From: an uncultured Clostridium sp.
Lineage (GTDB): Bacteria > Bacillota > Clostridia > Clostridiales > Clostridiaceae
DNA length: 30,998 bases
Reading direction: 5' to 3'
Assembly: GCA_900543325.1 (NCBI GenBank)
Contig: UQQU01000034.1
Span: 1-30,998 of the forward strand
Below are positions 24,747 to 30,998 of the stretch, piece after piece. Under the pieces are notes generated by a model. The model ran no database searches. It was not told where the DNA came from and saw only the letters and a program-made list of their open reading frames with translations. Numbering within the stretch: the stretch's first letter is position 1; each line of letters begins with the position of its first letter. Made by a program: the position numbers and the translations under genes.

Positions 24747-25218
24747 AGTAACAGATGCTGCAGGAAATGAAGCTATAGAAGAAAGAGTAATAAAGGTATA
24801 TGGAGCACCTACGATAATTGGAACAGGTGATGTAGTAATTAAAGTAGGAGACACATTTAACGAATTAGATAAGGTAACTGCAGAAGATATCTTCGGAATA
24901 AGTTTAACAAATATAACAGTAGAAGGGTTAAGTGACTTAAATCTAGATACTCCAGGAGAATATAAGTTAACATATAAAGTAACAGATGCGGCTGGAAATG
25001 AAACTATAGTAGAAAGAATAGTAACTGTAACTGCAATTGAAACATCAAATCCAGAGAATAATGATTCTATTGAAAAAAATAAGTTAGTACAGGATACAGA
25101 TAAAGAAATAAACTCGAATAATCCTAGTACAGGAGATAAGGGGATATTTGGATATGTATTAATGGCTATGGCATCTGCAATAGGATTAGTAAAGAATACA
25201 AAGAAGAAAAAAAATTAA
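24745..25218 (+). pseudogene. C-terminal remnant of a cell-wall-anchored Ig-like protein
   Basis: About 157 codons remain, without a start. They begin inside one Ig-like (DUF5011-type) repeat ending (KVTDAAGNEAIEER), followed by one complete repeat (about 75 residues) ending KVTDAAGNETIVER, a Ser/Asn-rich spacer, then the sorting signal NPSTG, a hydrophobic helix and a KKKK tail. NPxTG in place of LPxTG is plausible for a clostridial sortase. The body of this secreted protein has been deleted. No other gene is seen between 25219 and 25415, which holds a terminator and a promoter region. Confidence 0.82.
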
Positions 25219-25262
25219 TTAACTTAAAAATTGTAAAAGATATACTAGGAAATTAAGATTTG

Positions 25263-25308
25263 CCCTATAGAGTGGACAGTATAAAAAAGTCTACTCTATA
25301 GGGTTTTT
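25263..25308 (+). terminator. Terminator after the surface-protein remnant
   Basis: CCCTATAGAGT (25263-25273) pairs perfectly with ACTCTATAGGG (25293-25303), plus inner GAC/GTC, followed by TTTTT. Confidence 0.88.
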
Positions 25309-25415
25309 CTATTTATAAACGAAGTATAAATTTTGAAGTTAATAAATAAATATATATAAATATGCTATATACATAGTAAGTTAAATAAATTCCTATACTG
25401 AAAGGAGCGGAGATT

Positions 25416-26579
25416 ATGTCATATAAATATTTATTGGATATTGCATTAATATTACTAAGTACGAAGCTTTTAGGACTAATAACAAGAAGATTTAATTTAC
25501 CTCAAGTTGTGGGAGCATTACTTGCAGGAGTAATATTAGGACCGTCATTTTTAAATGTCTTAAAGGAAACTGATTTTATAAGTATGTTAGCGGAGCTTGG
25601 AGTAATTGTATTGATGTTTACTGCAGGGTTAGAAAGTAATATAAGCCAGTTAAAAAGTGTTGGTAAATCATCATTTATTGTTGCTAGTATGGGAGTTTTA
25701 ATACCACTTGTTGGAGGAACCATTGTTGCATATGTTTTTAATGATGGAAGTTTAACAACTGTTAATGAATTTTTACAAAATGTATTTATAGGAGCTATAT
25801 TAACAGCTACTTCTGTTAGTATAACTGTTGAGTCACTTAGAGAATTAGGTAAAATGAGTGAGAAATCTGCAAGTGTAATTTTAGGTGCTGCCATTATAGA
25901 TGATATTTTGGGGATTTTAGTTCTAACAGTAATAACAAGTATGGCAGATAAATCTATAAATATTGGAGTAGTAGTATTAAAAATTATAGGATTTTTAGTT
26001 TTTACAATTGTTATAGGATATTTAGTATATGTGTTTTTTGGAAAATGGATAGAAAAGTATGATGTAGATAAAAGAAGATTTGTTATTGGGTCATTTGTTA
26101 TTTGTTTGTTAATGGCATTTTTAGCTGAAGAGTTTTTTGGTGTAGCTGATATTACTGGAGCATTTGCTGCAGGATTAGTATTATCAAGAAATAGAGAGAC
26201 AGCATATATTTCTAGAAGATTTGATATAGTTTCATATATGTTATTATCACCTATTTTCTTTGCTAGTATAGGGATTAATACGAAAATACCTAAAATGAGT
26301 TTTGATATTATAATAATGACAATAATATTAGTAGCAGTTGCAATGTTAACTAAAGTAATAGGATGTGGATTTGGAGCAAAAATTTGTGGATTTAATAAAG
26401 ATGAAATTACACAGATTGGGATTGGAATGATGGCTAGGGGAGAAGTGGCACTTATAATAGCTAATAAAGGAATGAAGATGGGAATTATGAATACTTATTT
26501 TTTACCAGCTATCATTATAATGGTAATAATATGTGCAATGTTTACGCCGATATTACTTAAAAAGGTATATAAATGTTAA
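25416..26579 (+). CDS. Cation/proton antiporter (CPA2, KefB/NapA-like)
   Basis: Membrane protein of 387 aa with about twelve hydrophobic segments, starting behind GGAG. It belongs to the monovalent cation:proton antiporter-2 group: LLGLITRRFNLPQVVGALLA (a typical N-terminus), GVIVLMFTAGLE, the ion-site Asp pair region ILGAAIIDDILGILVL (residues about 153-168), ADITGAFAAGLVLS, and MMARGEVALIIANKG near the C-terminus. No RCK/TrkA-N regulatory domain is attached, consistent with the short NapA/GerN-type length. It may exchange Na+ or K+ for H+; the ion cannot be decided from the sequence. It is monocistronic. Confidence 0.92.
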   Translation: MSYKYLLDIALILLSTKLLGLITRRFNLPQVVGALLAGVILGPSFLNVLKETDFISMLAELGVIVLMFTAGLESNISQLKSVGKSSFIVASMGVLIPLVGGTIVAYVFNDGSLTTVNEFLQNVFIGAILTATSVSITVESLRELGKMSEKSASVILGAAIIDDILGILVLTVITSMADKSINIGVVVLKIIGFLVFTIVIGYLVYVFFGKWIEKYDVDKRRFVIGSFVICLLMAFLAEEFFGVADITGAFAAGLVLSRNRETAYISRRFDIVSYMLLSPIFFASIGINTKIPKMSFDIIIMTIILVAVAMLTKVIGCGFGAKICGFNKDEITQIGIGMMARGEVALIIANKGMKMGIMNTYFLPAIIIMVIICAMFTPILLKKVYKC

Positions 26580-26602
26580 AAAAGTCTCTTAGATAAAATA
26601 TA

Positions 26603-26644
26603 GTAACTTATGTTACAGATATAATTTAATATTTAGTGTATAAT
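26603..26644 (+). promoter_or_regulatory. GTAAC-N4-GTTAC site and promoter of the DUF1858 gene
   Basis: GTAACTTATGTTAC (26603-26616) is a perfect interrupted palindrome. A TATAAT (26639-26644) follows after 22 bp, putting the palindrome centre 41.5 bp upstream of the expected start (26651), the classic position for a CRP/FNR-family activator. There is no good -35, as expected for an activated promoter. From memory, clostridial HcpR (controlling hcp under nitrosative stress) has been assigned sites of this kind. Confidence 0.65.
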
Positions 26645-26708
26645 TTAAAATAAATAATTTAAAATATGTAAAAATTATTACATGATATACAAAGGAGAGA
26701 TTTTGATT

Positions 26709-26891
26709 ATGATAAATAAGGATAATACAATTGGCGAAATATTAGAAATGAATCCAAAGGCAGTTGATATACTAAGTGAATTTGGAATGGGTTGTTTAGG
26801 ATGTCCATCTGCAACAATGGAAACTTTAGAACAAGCTTGCTACATTCATGGATTAGAATTAGAAGAAGTTATGAATAAGCTAAATGCTTAA
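26709..26891 (+). CDS. DUF1858 hybrid-cluster-associated redox-disulfide protein
   Basis: Small protein of 60 residues from ATG 26709, nine bases after AAAGGAGAG; an in-frame ATG at 26682 lies before this site. It matches the DUF1858 / prismane-associated redox-disulfide family: INKDNTIGEILEMNPKAVDI, then EFGMGCLGCPSATMETLEQA and a C-terminal LEEVMNKLN. The CLGC motif is a likely redox-active disulfide. The gene commonly accompanies hcp, as here; a hairpin separates the two, so they are not simply co-transcribed. Confidence 0.92.
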   Translation: MINKDNTIGEILEMNPKAVDILSEFGMGCLGCPSATMETLEQACYIHGLELEEVMNKLNA

Positions 26892-26907
26892 AAGGTAATT
26901 ATAAATA

Positions 26908-26955
26908 AAGGCTGAGTTTAAATAGTTTAATAATTATTTAAACTCAGCCTTAATT
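26908..26955 (+). terminator. Terminator between DUF1858 gene and hcp
   Basis: AAGGCTGAGTTTAAATA (26908-26924) pairs perfectly over 17 bp with 26935-26951. The T-run after it is weak, so read-through to hcp is possible. Confidence 0.7.
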
Positions 26956-27061
26956 GTATATTTTCATAAAAAATCTCCAATATGTTGCATAAGTAGTTAT
27001 ATTTTTTGTTAATTTATCAAAATATATAAGGAGAGTTAAAAAATTATAAGGAGGTTTTAAT

Positions 27062-28735
27062 ATGGAAAATAATATGGCAATGGAATATCCTATGTTTTGT
27101 TATCAATGTGAACAAACAGCCGGTGGAAAAGGATGTACTAAAATGGGGGTATGCGGTAAGACTCCAGAAGTAGCAGCACTTCAAGATTTACTTATTTATC
27201 AAATAAAAGGTATAAGTTGCTATGCAAAAGAAATAGTTGAAAAAGGTGAAAATGTAGATAAAAGTATAGTAAGTTTTATTGAAAATTCATTATTTACAAC
27301 ATTAACAAATGTAAACTTTGATGCAGATGTACATGTTGAGATGTTAAGAGAGTCACAAAAAATAAAAGAGTCTTTAAGAAAAAAAGTTGGAAAGATAAAA
27401 AATGATACAGATCATGCTACTTATAATTTAAGTGAAAGTAAAGCAGAAATGCTAAAAGATGCTAAAAAAGCAGGAATAATGTATGATCAAGAACTTGATC
27501 CGGATATACGTTCATTAAGACAAACAATAGTTTATGGATTAAAAGGTATAAGTGCATATGGACATCAAGCAAGAGAACTAGGATATTATGATGATCAAGT
27601 TGATAACTTCTATATAAGAGCATTAGAGGCAACAACTGATGATAATTTATCTGTAGAAGAATTAATAAGATGGACTATGAGAACTGGAGATATGAGTATT
27701 GCTGTAATGAAAAAATTAGATGAGGCCAATACTACAGTTTATGAAAATCCATCACCTCATAAGGTAAATGTACATATTAAAAAAGGACCATTTATTATAG
27801 TATCAGGTCATGATTTGAAAGATCTTGAAATGTTATTAGAGCAAACTGAAGGTAAAGGAATAAATATTTATACTCATGGAGAAATGATACCATGTCATGG
27901 ATATCCAGGACTTAAAAAATATTCTCATCTTGTGGGAAATTTTGGTGGAGCTTGGCAAGATCAACAAAAGGAGTTTGATAATATACCAGGTTGTATTTTA
28001 ATGACTACCAATTGCCTTATGAGACCAAGGGAAACATATAAGGATAGAATATTTACAACTAGTGTAGTTGGATGGGATGGAGTAAAACATATAGGAAAAG
28101 ATAAAGATGGTAAAAAAGATTTTAGTGAAATAATAAATAAGGCATTAGAACTTGGTGGATTTGAAGAAGACCAAGAGCCACATGAAATACTAGTAGGTTT
28201 TGGACATCATGCAACTTTAAATAATGCAGAAACAATAGTTAATGCAGTTAAAGATGGTAAGATAAGACATTTCTTCTTAATTGGAGGATGTGATGGTGCT
28301 AGACCAGGCAGAAATTATTATACTGAGTTTGCCAAAAAGGTACCAGATGATTGTATAATACTTACTTTAGCATGTGGTAAATACAGATTTAATAAACTAG
28401 AATTTGGAGAGGTAGCAGGGCTTCCAAGACTTTTAGATGTAGGTCAATGTAATGATGTATATTCTGCAGTTAGAATTGCAACGGCACTTGCAGATGCTTT
28501 TGATACAGATGTAAATGGATTACCATTATCATTAATTATATCTTGGTATGAACAAAAAGCTGTAGCTGACCTTTTAGCATTATTATCACTTGGAGTAAAA
28601 GGAATATTCTTAGGGCCAACACTTCCAGCATTTTTAAGTCCTAATGTACTTCAATATTTAGTTGATACTTTTGATTTAAGACCTATAAGTACACCAGAAG
28701 ATGATTTAAAAACTTGTTTGCAACAAGAGGTATAA
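27062..28735 (+). CDS. hcp: Hybrid-cluster protein (hydroxylamine reductase)
   Basis: Hybrid-cluster protein of 557 aa, which reduces hydroxylamine in vitro and is regarded in vivo as a nitric oxide reductase or nitrosative-stress protein. The N-terminal cluster ligands C13, C16, C25 and C31 (C-x2-C-x8-C-x5-C) are of class I, as in strict anaerobes. Ligand regions of the 4Fe-2S-2O hybrid cluster are present: THGEMIPCHGYP, TTNCLMRP, GGCDGARPGRNYY, LACGKYRF and DVGQCNDVYSA. AGGAGG precedes the ATG. Ferredoxin follows on the same strand and is a plausible electron donor. No GTAAC-type palindrome is seen in its own leader, so it may depend on read-through or a separate promoter. Confidence 0.97.
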   Translation: MENNMAMEYPMFCYQCEQTAGGKGCTKMGVCGKTPEVAALQDLLIYQIKGISCYAKEIVEKGENVDKSIVSFIENSLFTTLTNVNFDADVHVEMLRESQKIKESLRKKVGKIKNDTDHATYNLSESKAEMLKDAKKAGIMYDQELDPDIRSLRQTIVYGLKGISAYGHQARELGYYDDQVDNFYIRALEATTDDNLSVEELIRWTMRTGDMSIAVMKKLDEANTTVYENPSPHKVNVHIKKGPFIIVSGHDLKDLEMLLEQTEGKGINIYTHGEMIPCHGYPGLKKYSHLVGNFGGAWQDQQKEFDNIPGCILMTTNCLMRPRETYKDRIFTTSVVGWDGVKHIGKDKDGKKDFSEIINKALELGGFEEDQEPHEILVGFGHHATLNNAETIVNAVKDGKIRHFFLIGGCDGARPGRNYYTEFAKKVPDDCIILTLACGKYRFNKLEFGEVAGLPRLLDVGQCNDVYSAVRIATALADAFDTDVNGLPLSLIISWYEQKAVADLLALLSLGVKGIFLGPTLPAFLSPNVLQYLVDTFDLRPISTPEDDLKTCLQQEV

Positions 28736-28809
28736 AAGAAAATATAATTAGAAATAATAAGTAATCTAATATTATTTTAATTTTATAGGAAAAGGAGTAA
28801 AGATATATT

Positions 28810-29001
28810 ATGCAAGCAAATGTAGATAAGGAATTATGTATAGGTTGTGAATTATGTACTTCTATTTGTCCAGAAGTATTTAGCATGGACGATGATGGAA
28901 AATCAGTTGCAATAACTGATGATATACCAAGTGATTCAGAGAATAGTGCTATTGATGCAAGAGATAGTTGTCCAGTATCTGCTATAAATATAGAAGAATA
29001 G
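28810..29001 (+). CDS. Single-cluster [4Fe-4S] ferredoxin
   Basis: Ferredoxin of 63 aa with one [4Fe-4S] cluster: ligands C10, C13, C16 (CIGCELC) and C54 (DSCPVSAI). C20 in SICPEVF is the extra cysteine kept from two-cluster relatives. It is strongly acidic. The gene is 74 bp after hcp with its own GGAG, likely in the same transcript, and probably supplies electrons to Hcp. Confidence 0.95.
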   Translation: MQANVDKELCIGCELCTSICPEVFSMDDDGKSVAITDDIPSDSENSAIDARDSCPVSAINIEE

Positions 29002-29025
29002 TTATATTATTTTAAGGAGAAAAAA

Positions 29026-29349
29026 ATGAATTTAAATAATAATGATGTTAAAAAAGTTGCTAATATTGATAAGATTAATGAAGGCAAAGAAATTATAGCT
29101 ATGAATAAGAAATTTAAAACTATTTGCTTTGTTTTTGATGTAGGTAAGGGATTGCCTAACCATACTCATAATGGATATGCAAGTATTTTAATTTATGATG
29201 GAAGTGTGTCAATGGAATTTATAAATGGTGAAAAATATGAGTTAAATAAGGGTGATTTCATGCCATTTGATGCAAGAGTAGAGCATAATGTAATTGCAAA
29301 AGTTAAAAGTAAAGTATTAGTAACTATATCAGAAAGTTTGACAGAATAA
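29026..29349 (+). CDS. Cupin-domain protein
   Basis: Small single-domain cupin of 107 aa. Cupin motif 1 is LPNHTHNGYASILIYDGSV (H46, H48; the usual Glu is not obvious) and motif 2 is GDFMPFDARVEHNV (H87), so a metal site with three histidines is possible. It lies 24 bp after the ferredoxin gene, behind AAGGAG, as part of the hcp cluster. A broken second copy lies at 30795. The role may be sensing or storage of a metal or small ligand during redox stress, but nothing in the sequence decides it. Confidence 0.88.
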   Translation: MNLNNNDVKKVANIDKINEGKEIIAMNKKFKTICFVFDVGKGLPNHTHNGYASILIYDGSVSMEFINGEKYELNKGDFMPFDARVEHNVIAKVKSKVLVTISESLTE

Positions 29350-29375
29350 TATTAAATATAATAAATGAGCAAATA

Positions 29376-29417
29376 AAAATACTTAAATGATATTAATTTA
29401 TTATTTAAGTATTTTTT
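29376..29417 (+). terminator. Terminator after the cupin gene
   Basis: AAAAATACTTAAAT (29376-29389) pairs with ATTTAAGTATTTTT (29404-29417) around a 14-nt loop; the 3' arm ends in T's. Confidence 0.75.
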
Positions 29418-29466
29418 ATTTAAAGATAAGATAGACAAGAAATGGATAGCAATTAATTTACTATTT

Positions 29467-29508
29467 GTAACAATTGTTACTTAAAAGAATTTAAAGTTAA
29501 TGTATATT
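29467..29508 (+). promoter_or_regulatory. GTAAC-N4-GTTAC site and promoter of the 212-aa/hemerythrin pair
   Basis: GTAACAATTGTTAC (29467-29480) is the same palindrome as upstream of the DUF1858 gene. A -10-like TATATT (29503-29508) follows after exactly the same 22 bp, placing the site 41.5 bp before the expected start near 29515. Confidence 0.63.
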
Positions 29509-29560
29509 AATAATATAGTTTAAAATAAAAAGTATTATTTAAGTTGAGAGGAGAAGAAAA

Positions 29561-30199
29561 ATGAGTTTATTTTTAGGAAAAATACATTATTGGTTATTTA
29601 ATAAAGTATTATGGTTTCAAGGATTAGAAGATGAAATAATAGAATTTGCAAAGACTAAAGGATTAGATATAGATAATTTAAAAAGTAAAATAAATTTAAA
29701 ATATGGTGAAAAGCTTCCAAATAAAAATTTAGAAGATATGATTGATACAAGTAATATTCATGGATGGTTACAAAGTAAGATTCATAGTGCAGAAGGTAGA
29801 ATGGCAGCATGGACAAGAGAAATATTAAGTAATGACCAAGATTTTATTTTAGATATGAAAAAAATATATAATAAGCAAGGAATTAATGCTGCTAAGGAAG
29901 CAAAGGTTAAGTTTAGTATTATAACTGCAGAAGATATATTTAATAGTATGAATGACTATATATTAGATGGAATGCCATGTGATAGAGTTAATGAAGTCGT
30001 GAGCTCGAATAATGAAGTTGTAGAGTGGAAAAAAAGAGTATGTGTTCATAAAGAAATTTGGGAAAATGAAGGTATATCAGTTGATGTATTTTATGATTTA
30101 AGAAGTGAATGGATAAAAGCTTTTGTTAGCGAAATGAATAGTGATTATGAGTATGTTAAATTAGATGAAAATTTACAATCAATTAGAAAAAAGGTATAA
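29561..30199 (+). CDS. Uncharacterised protein (212 aa) linked to hemerythrin
   Basis: I do not recognise a family for this protein. The start has GAGGAG eight bases upstream. It is soluble and mainly alpha-helical by pattern, rich in Trp (WLFNKVLWFQ, HGWLQSK, AAWTREIL, EWKKRV, EIWENEG, EWIKAF). Candidate metal or polar residues are H9, the HGW and IHSAEGR segments (about 68-80), C137 (GMPCDR), C152 and H154 (RVCVHKE). It has no membrane segment or signal peptide. The hemerythrin gene follows 14 bp downstream, and the GTAAC palindrome is upstream, so it likely acts in the same oxygen or nitric-oxide response. Confidence 0.75.
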   Translation: MSLFLGKIHYWLFNKVLWFQGLEDEIIEFAKTKGLDIDNLKSKINLKYGEKLPNKNLEDMIDTSNIHGWLQSKIHSAEGRMAAWTREILSNDQDFILDMKKIYNKQGINAAKEAKVKFSIITAEDIFNSMNDYILDGMPCDRVNEVVSSNNEVVEWKKRVCVHKEIWENEGISVDVFYDLRSEWIKAFVSEMNSDYEYVKLDENLQSIRKKV

Positions 30200-30213
30200 A
30201 AGGAGTAAAGTAT

Positions 30214-30759
30214 ATGAAAGCTATAGAAATAATGAATGAAGAACATAAGTATATTCTGAGAATGTTAAGTGTTGTTAGAAAGTGTTGTTTTAAAATATTG
30301 CAAGGTGAAGAGAATATATATGAAGATTTTGATAAGATAATAGATTTTATTAGAAATTATGCAGATAATCATCATCATAAAAAAGAAGAAAAAATACTTT
30401 TTGTTAAAATGGTAGAACATTTAGGAGAAGCTGCAGAGAAAGCTGTTAATCAAGGAATGCTTGTGGAGCATGATTTAGGAAGATTACATGTTAGGGAATT
30501 AATAGCTGCTTTAGAAAGAGTAAAGTCTGGAGAAGAAGAAGCAAAGTTAGATGTTATAGCAAATGCAATTTCATATACACATTTATTAACAAGACATATA
30601 GATAAGGAAGATAGAGTTATTTATAAATTTGCAGAAAGAAACTTAAAAAATGAAGTGATGAAGTTTATAGATATAGAATGTGAAAATTATGAAATTAATA
30701 ATGAGGAAATAAGGAATAAATATATATCAATTTTAGAAGAGTTAGAAACTAAGTACTAA
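30214..30759 (+). CDS. Hemerythrin-domain protein
   Basis: Protein of 181 aa with a hemerythrin HHE four-helix bundle that binds a di-iron centre. Candidate ligands are H11 (NEEHKYIL), the HHHKKEE cluster at 53-59, H86 in VEHDLGR, H123 (YTHLL) and H128 with E132 (RHIDKED). Residues 145-181 form a charged C-terminal helix. It is similar to clostridial hemerythrin-like and ScdA/RIC-type proteins that handle oxygen or repair nitrosylated iron-sulfur centres, but the N-terminal ScdA domain is absent. It is co-transcribed with the 212-aa gene. Confidence 0.93.
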   Translation: MKAIEIMNEEHKYILRMLSVVRKCCFKILQGEENIYEDFDKIIDFIRNYADNHHHKKEEKILFVKMVEHLGEAAEKAVNQGMLVEHDLGRLHVRELIAALERVKSGEEEAKLDVIANAISYTHLLTRHIDKEDRVIYKFAERNLKNEVMKFIDIECENYEINNEEIRNKYISILEELETKY

Positions 30760-30794
30760 AAGTATTAATTTAATTAATAAAGGGAGTAAATAGT

Positions 30795-30954
30795 ATGCAA
30801 GTCTTTAATGTAAATGATATAGAAGAAAAAAGACAAATATTAATTACCCTTTGATGAAAGAGTAGAACATAATGTTATAGCAGAGGAAGAAAGCAAAGTT
30901 TTAGTAACAATTATAAAAGCACCATTAATAAATAATATTAAAAAGATAGTGTAA
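30795..30954 (+). pseudogene. Broken second cupin gene
   Basis: A start (GGGAG then ATG 30795) encodes MQVFNVNDIEEKRQILITL and stops at 30852. In another frame from 30847 to 30954 the sequence encodes PFDERVEHNVIA and KVLVTIIKAPL. That tail closely matches the C-terminus of the intact cupin (PFDARVEHNVIA, KVLVTI). About 50 central codons, including the HxH metal motif, are deleted and the frame is lost. Confidence 0.85.
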
Positions 30955-30965
30955 AGTTTCGTATG

Positions 30966-30990
30966 AAAAAATAGCCTATGGCTAATTTTT
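30966..30990 (+). terminator. Terminator at the end of the stress cluster
   Basis: TAGCC (30972-30976) pairs with GGCTA (30980-30984), followed by ATTTTT. Confidence 0.65.
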
Positions 30991-30998
30991 AATAAAAA

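Noticed and set aside
26955..27055. A GTAAC-type activator site directly before hcp
   Set aside because: Only a vague GTTGC/GTAGT similarity is present, not a palindrome.
1..30998. CRISPR arrays, phage modules, toxin-antitoxin pairs or intact insertion sequences
   Set aside because: No regularly spaced repeats, transposase, integrase or phage structural genes are visible.

Overview
The window is very AT-rich, uses strong AGGAGG-type ribosome binding sites, and carries a type III glutamine synthetase, a NitR-like ANTAR regulator, a class I hybrid-cluster protein and clostridial-type surface-protein remnants. Together these point to the chromosome of an anaerobic Clostridium (sensu stricto). 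No rRNA, CRISPR array, intact insertion sequence or phage gene is visible.

Layout. (1) 1-720: 3' part of a tRNA-Lys and a small unknown gene. (2) 700-7190: a nitrogen-assimilation block. It holds an ammonium channel fused to a PII domain (minus), GlnN-type glutamine synthetase (minus) and, divergently, GlnA plus an ANTAR antiterminator. The divergent glnN and glnA promoters each lead straight into a small hairpin with the same hexaloop, AAAGGC. Each hairpin is mutually exclusive with an intrinsic terminator, which is the layout expected for ANTAR-controlled attenuation. (3) 7300-9240: an unknown gene and an orphan soluble PAS histidine kinase. (4) 9231-12523 (minus): a pair of half-size permeases, a patatin-like phospholipase and a pair of half-size chromate-type transporters. 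(5) 12868-13770: a cation-efflux (CDF) gene interrupted by one in-frame TGA in its first membrane helix.

(6) 14127-21223: a six-gene operon. It encodes a lipoprotein joining an N-terminal propeller-like region to a sugar-type solute-binding domain, two sugar-type ABC permeases, a MacA/HlyD-like adaptor, a membrane protein with a MacB-like extracytoplasmic domain, and a DUF1653 protein. No ATPase is encoded, so importer-type and exporter-type ABC parts sit in one transcript. This is the most unusual gene set here. It is followed by a ~215-bp long imperfect inverted repeat. (7) 21694-24281: an OmpR-type two-component system preceded by a perfect tandem 11-bp repeat, then a DedA-family protein. 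(8) 24282-25218: remains of a second regulator/kinase pair fused by deletion to the C-terminus of a cell-wall-anchored Ig-like protein. (9) 25416-26579: a CPA2-type cation/proton antiporter.

(10) 26600-30998: a nitrosative/oxidative stress cluster: a redox-disulfide DUF1858 protein, hybrid-cluster protein, ferredoxin, cupin, an unknown 212-aa protein, hemerythrin and a broken second cupin. Two identical-geometry GTAAC-N4-GTTAC palindromes lie upstream of the DUF1858 gene and the unknown/hemerythrin pair. They resemble activator sites of a CRP/FNR-family regulator such as HcpR, which is not encoded in the window.

All calls come from reading the sequence; family assignments rest on recognised motifs and no search was run.
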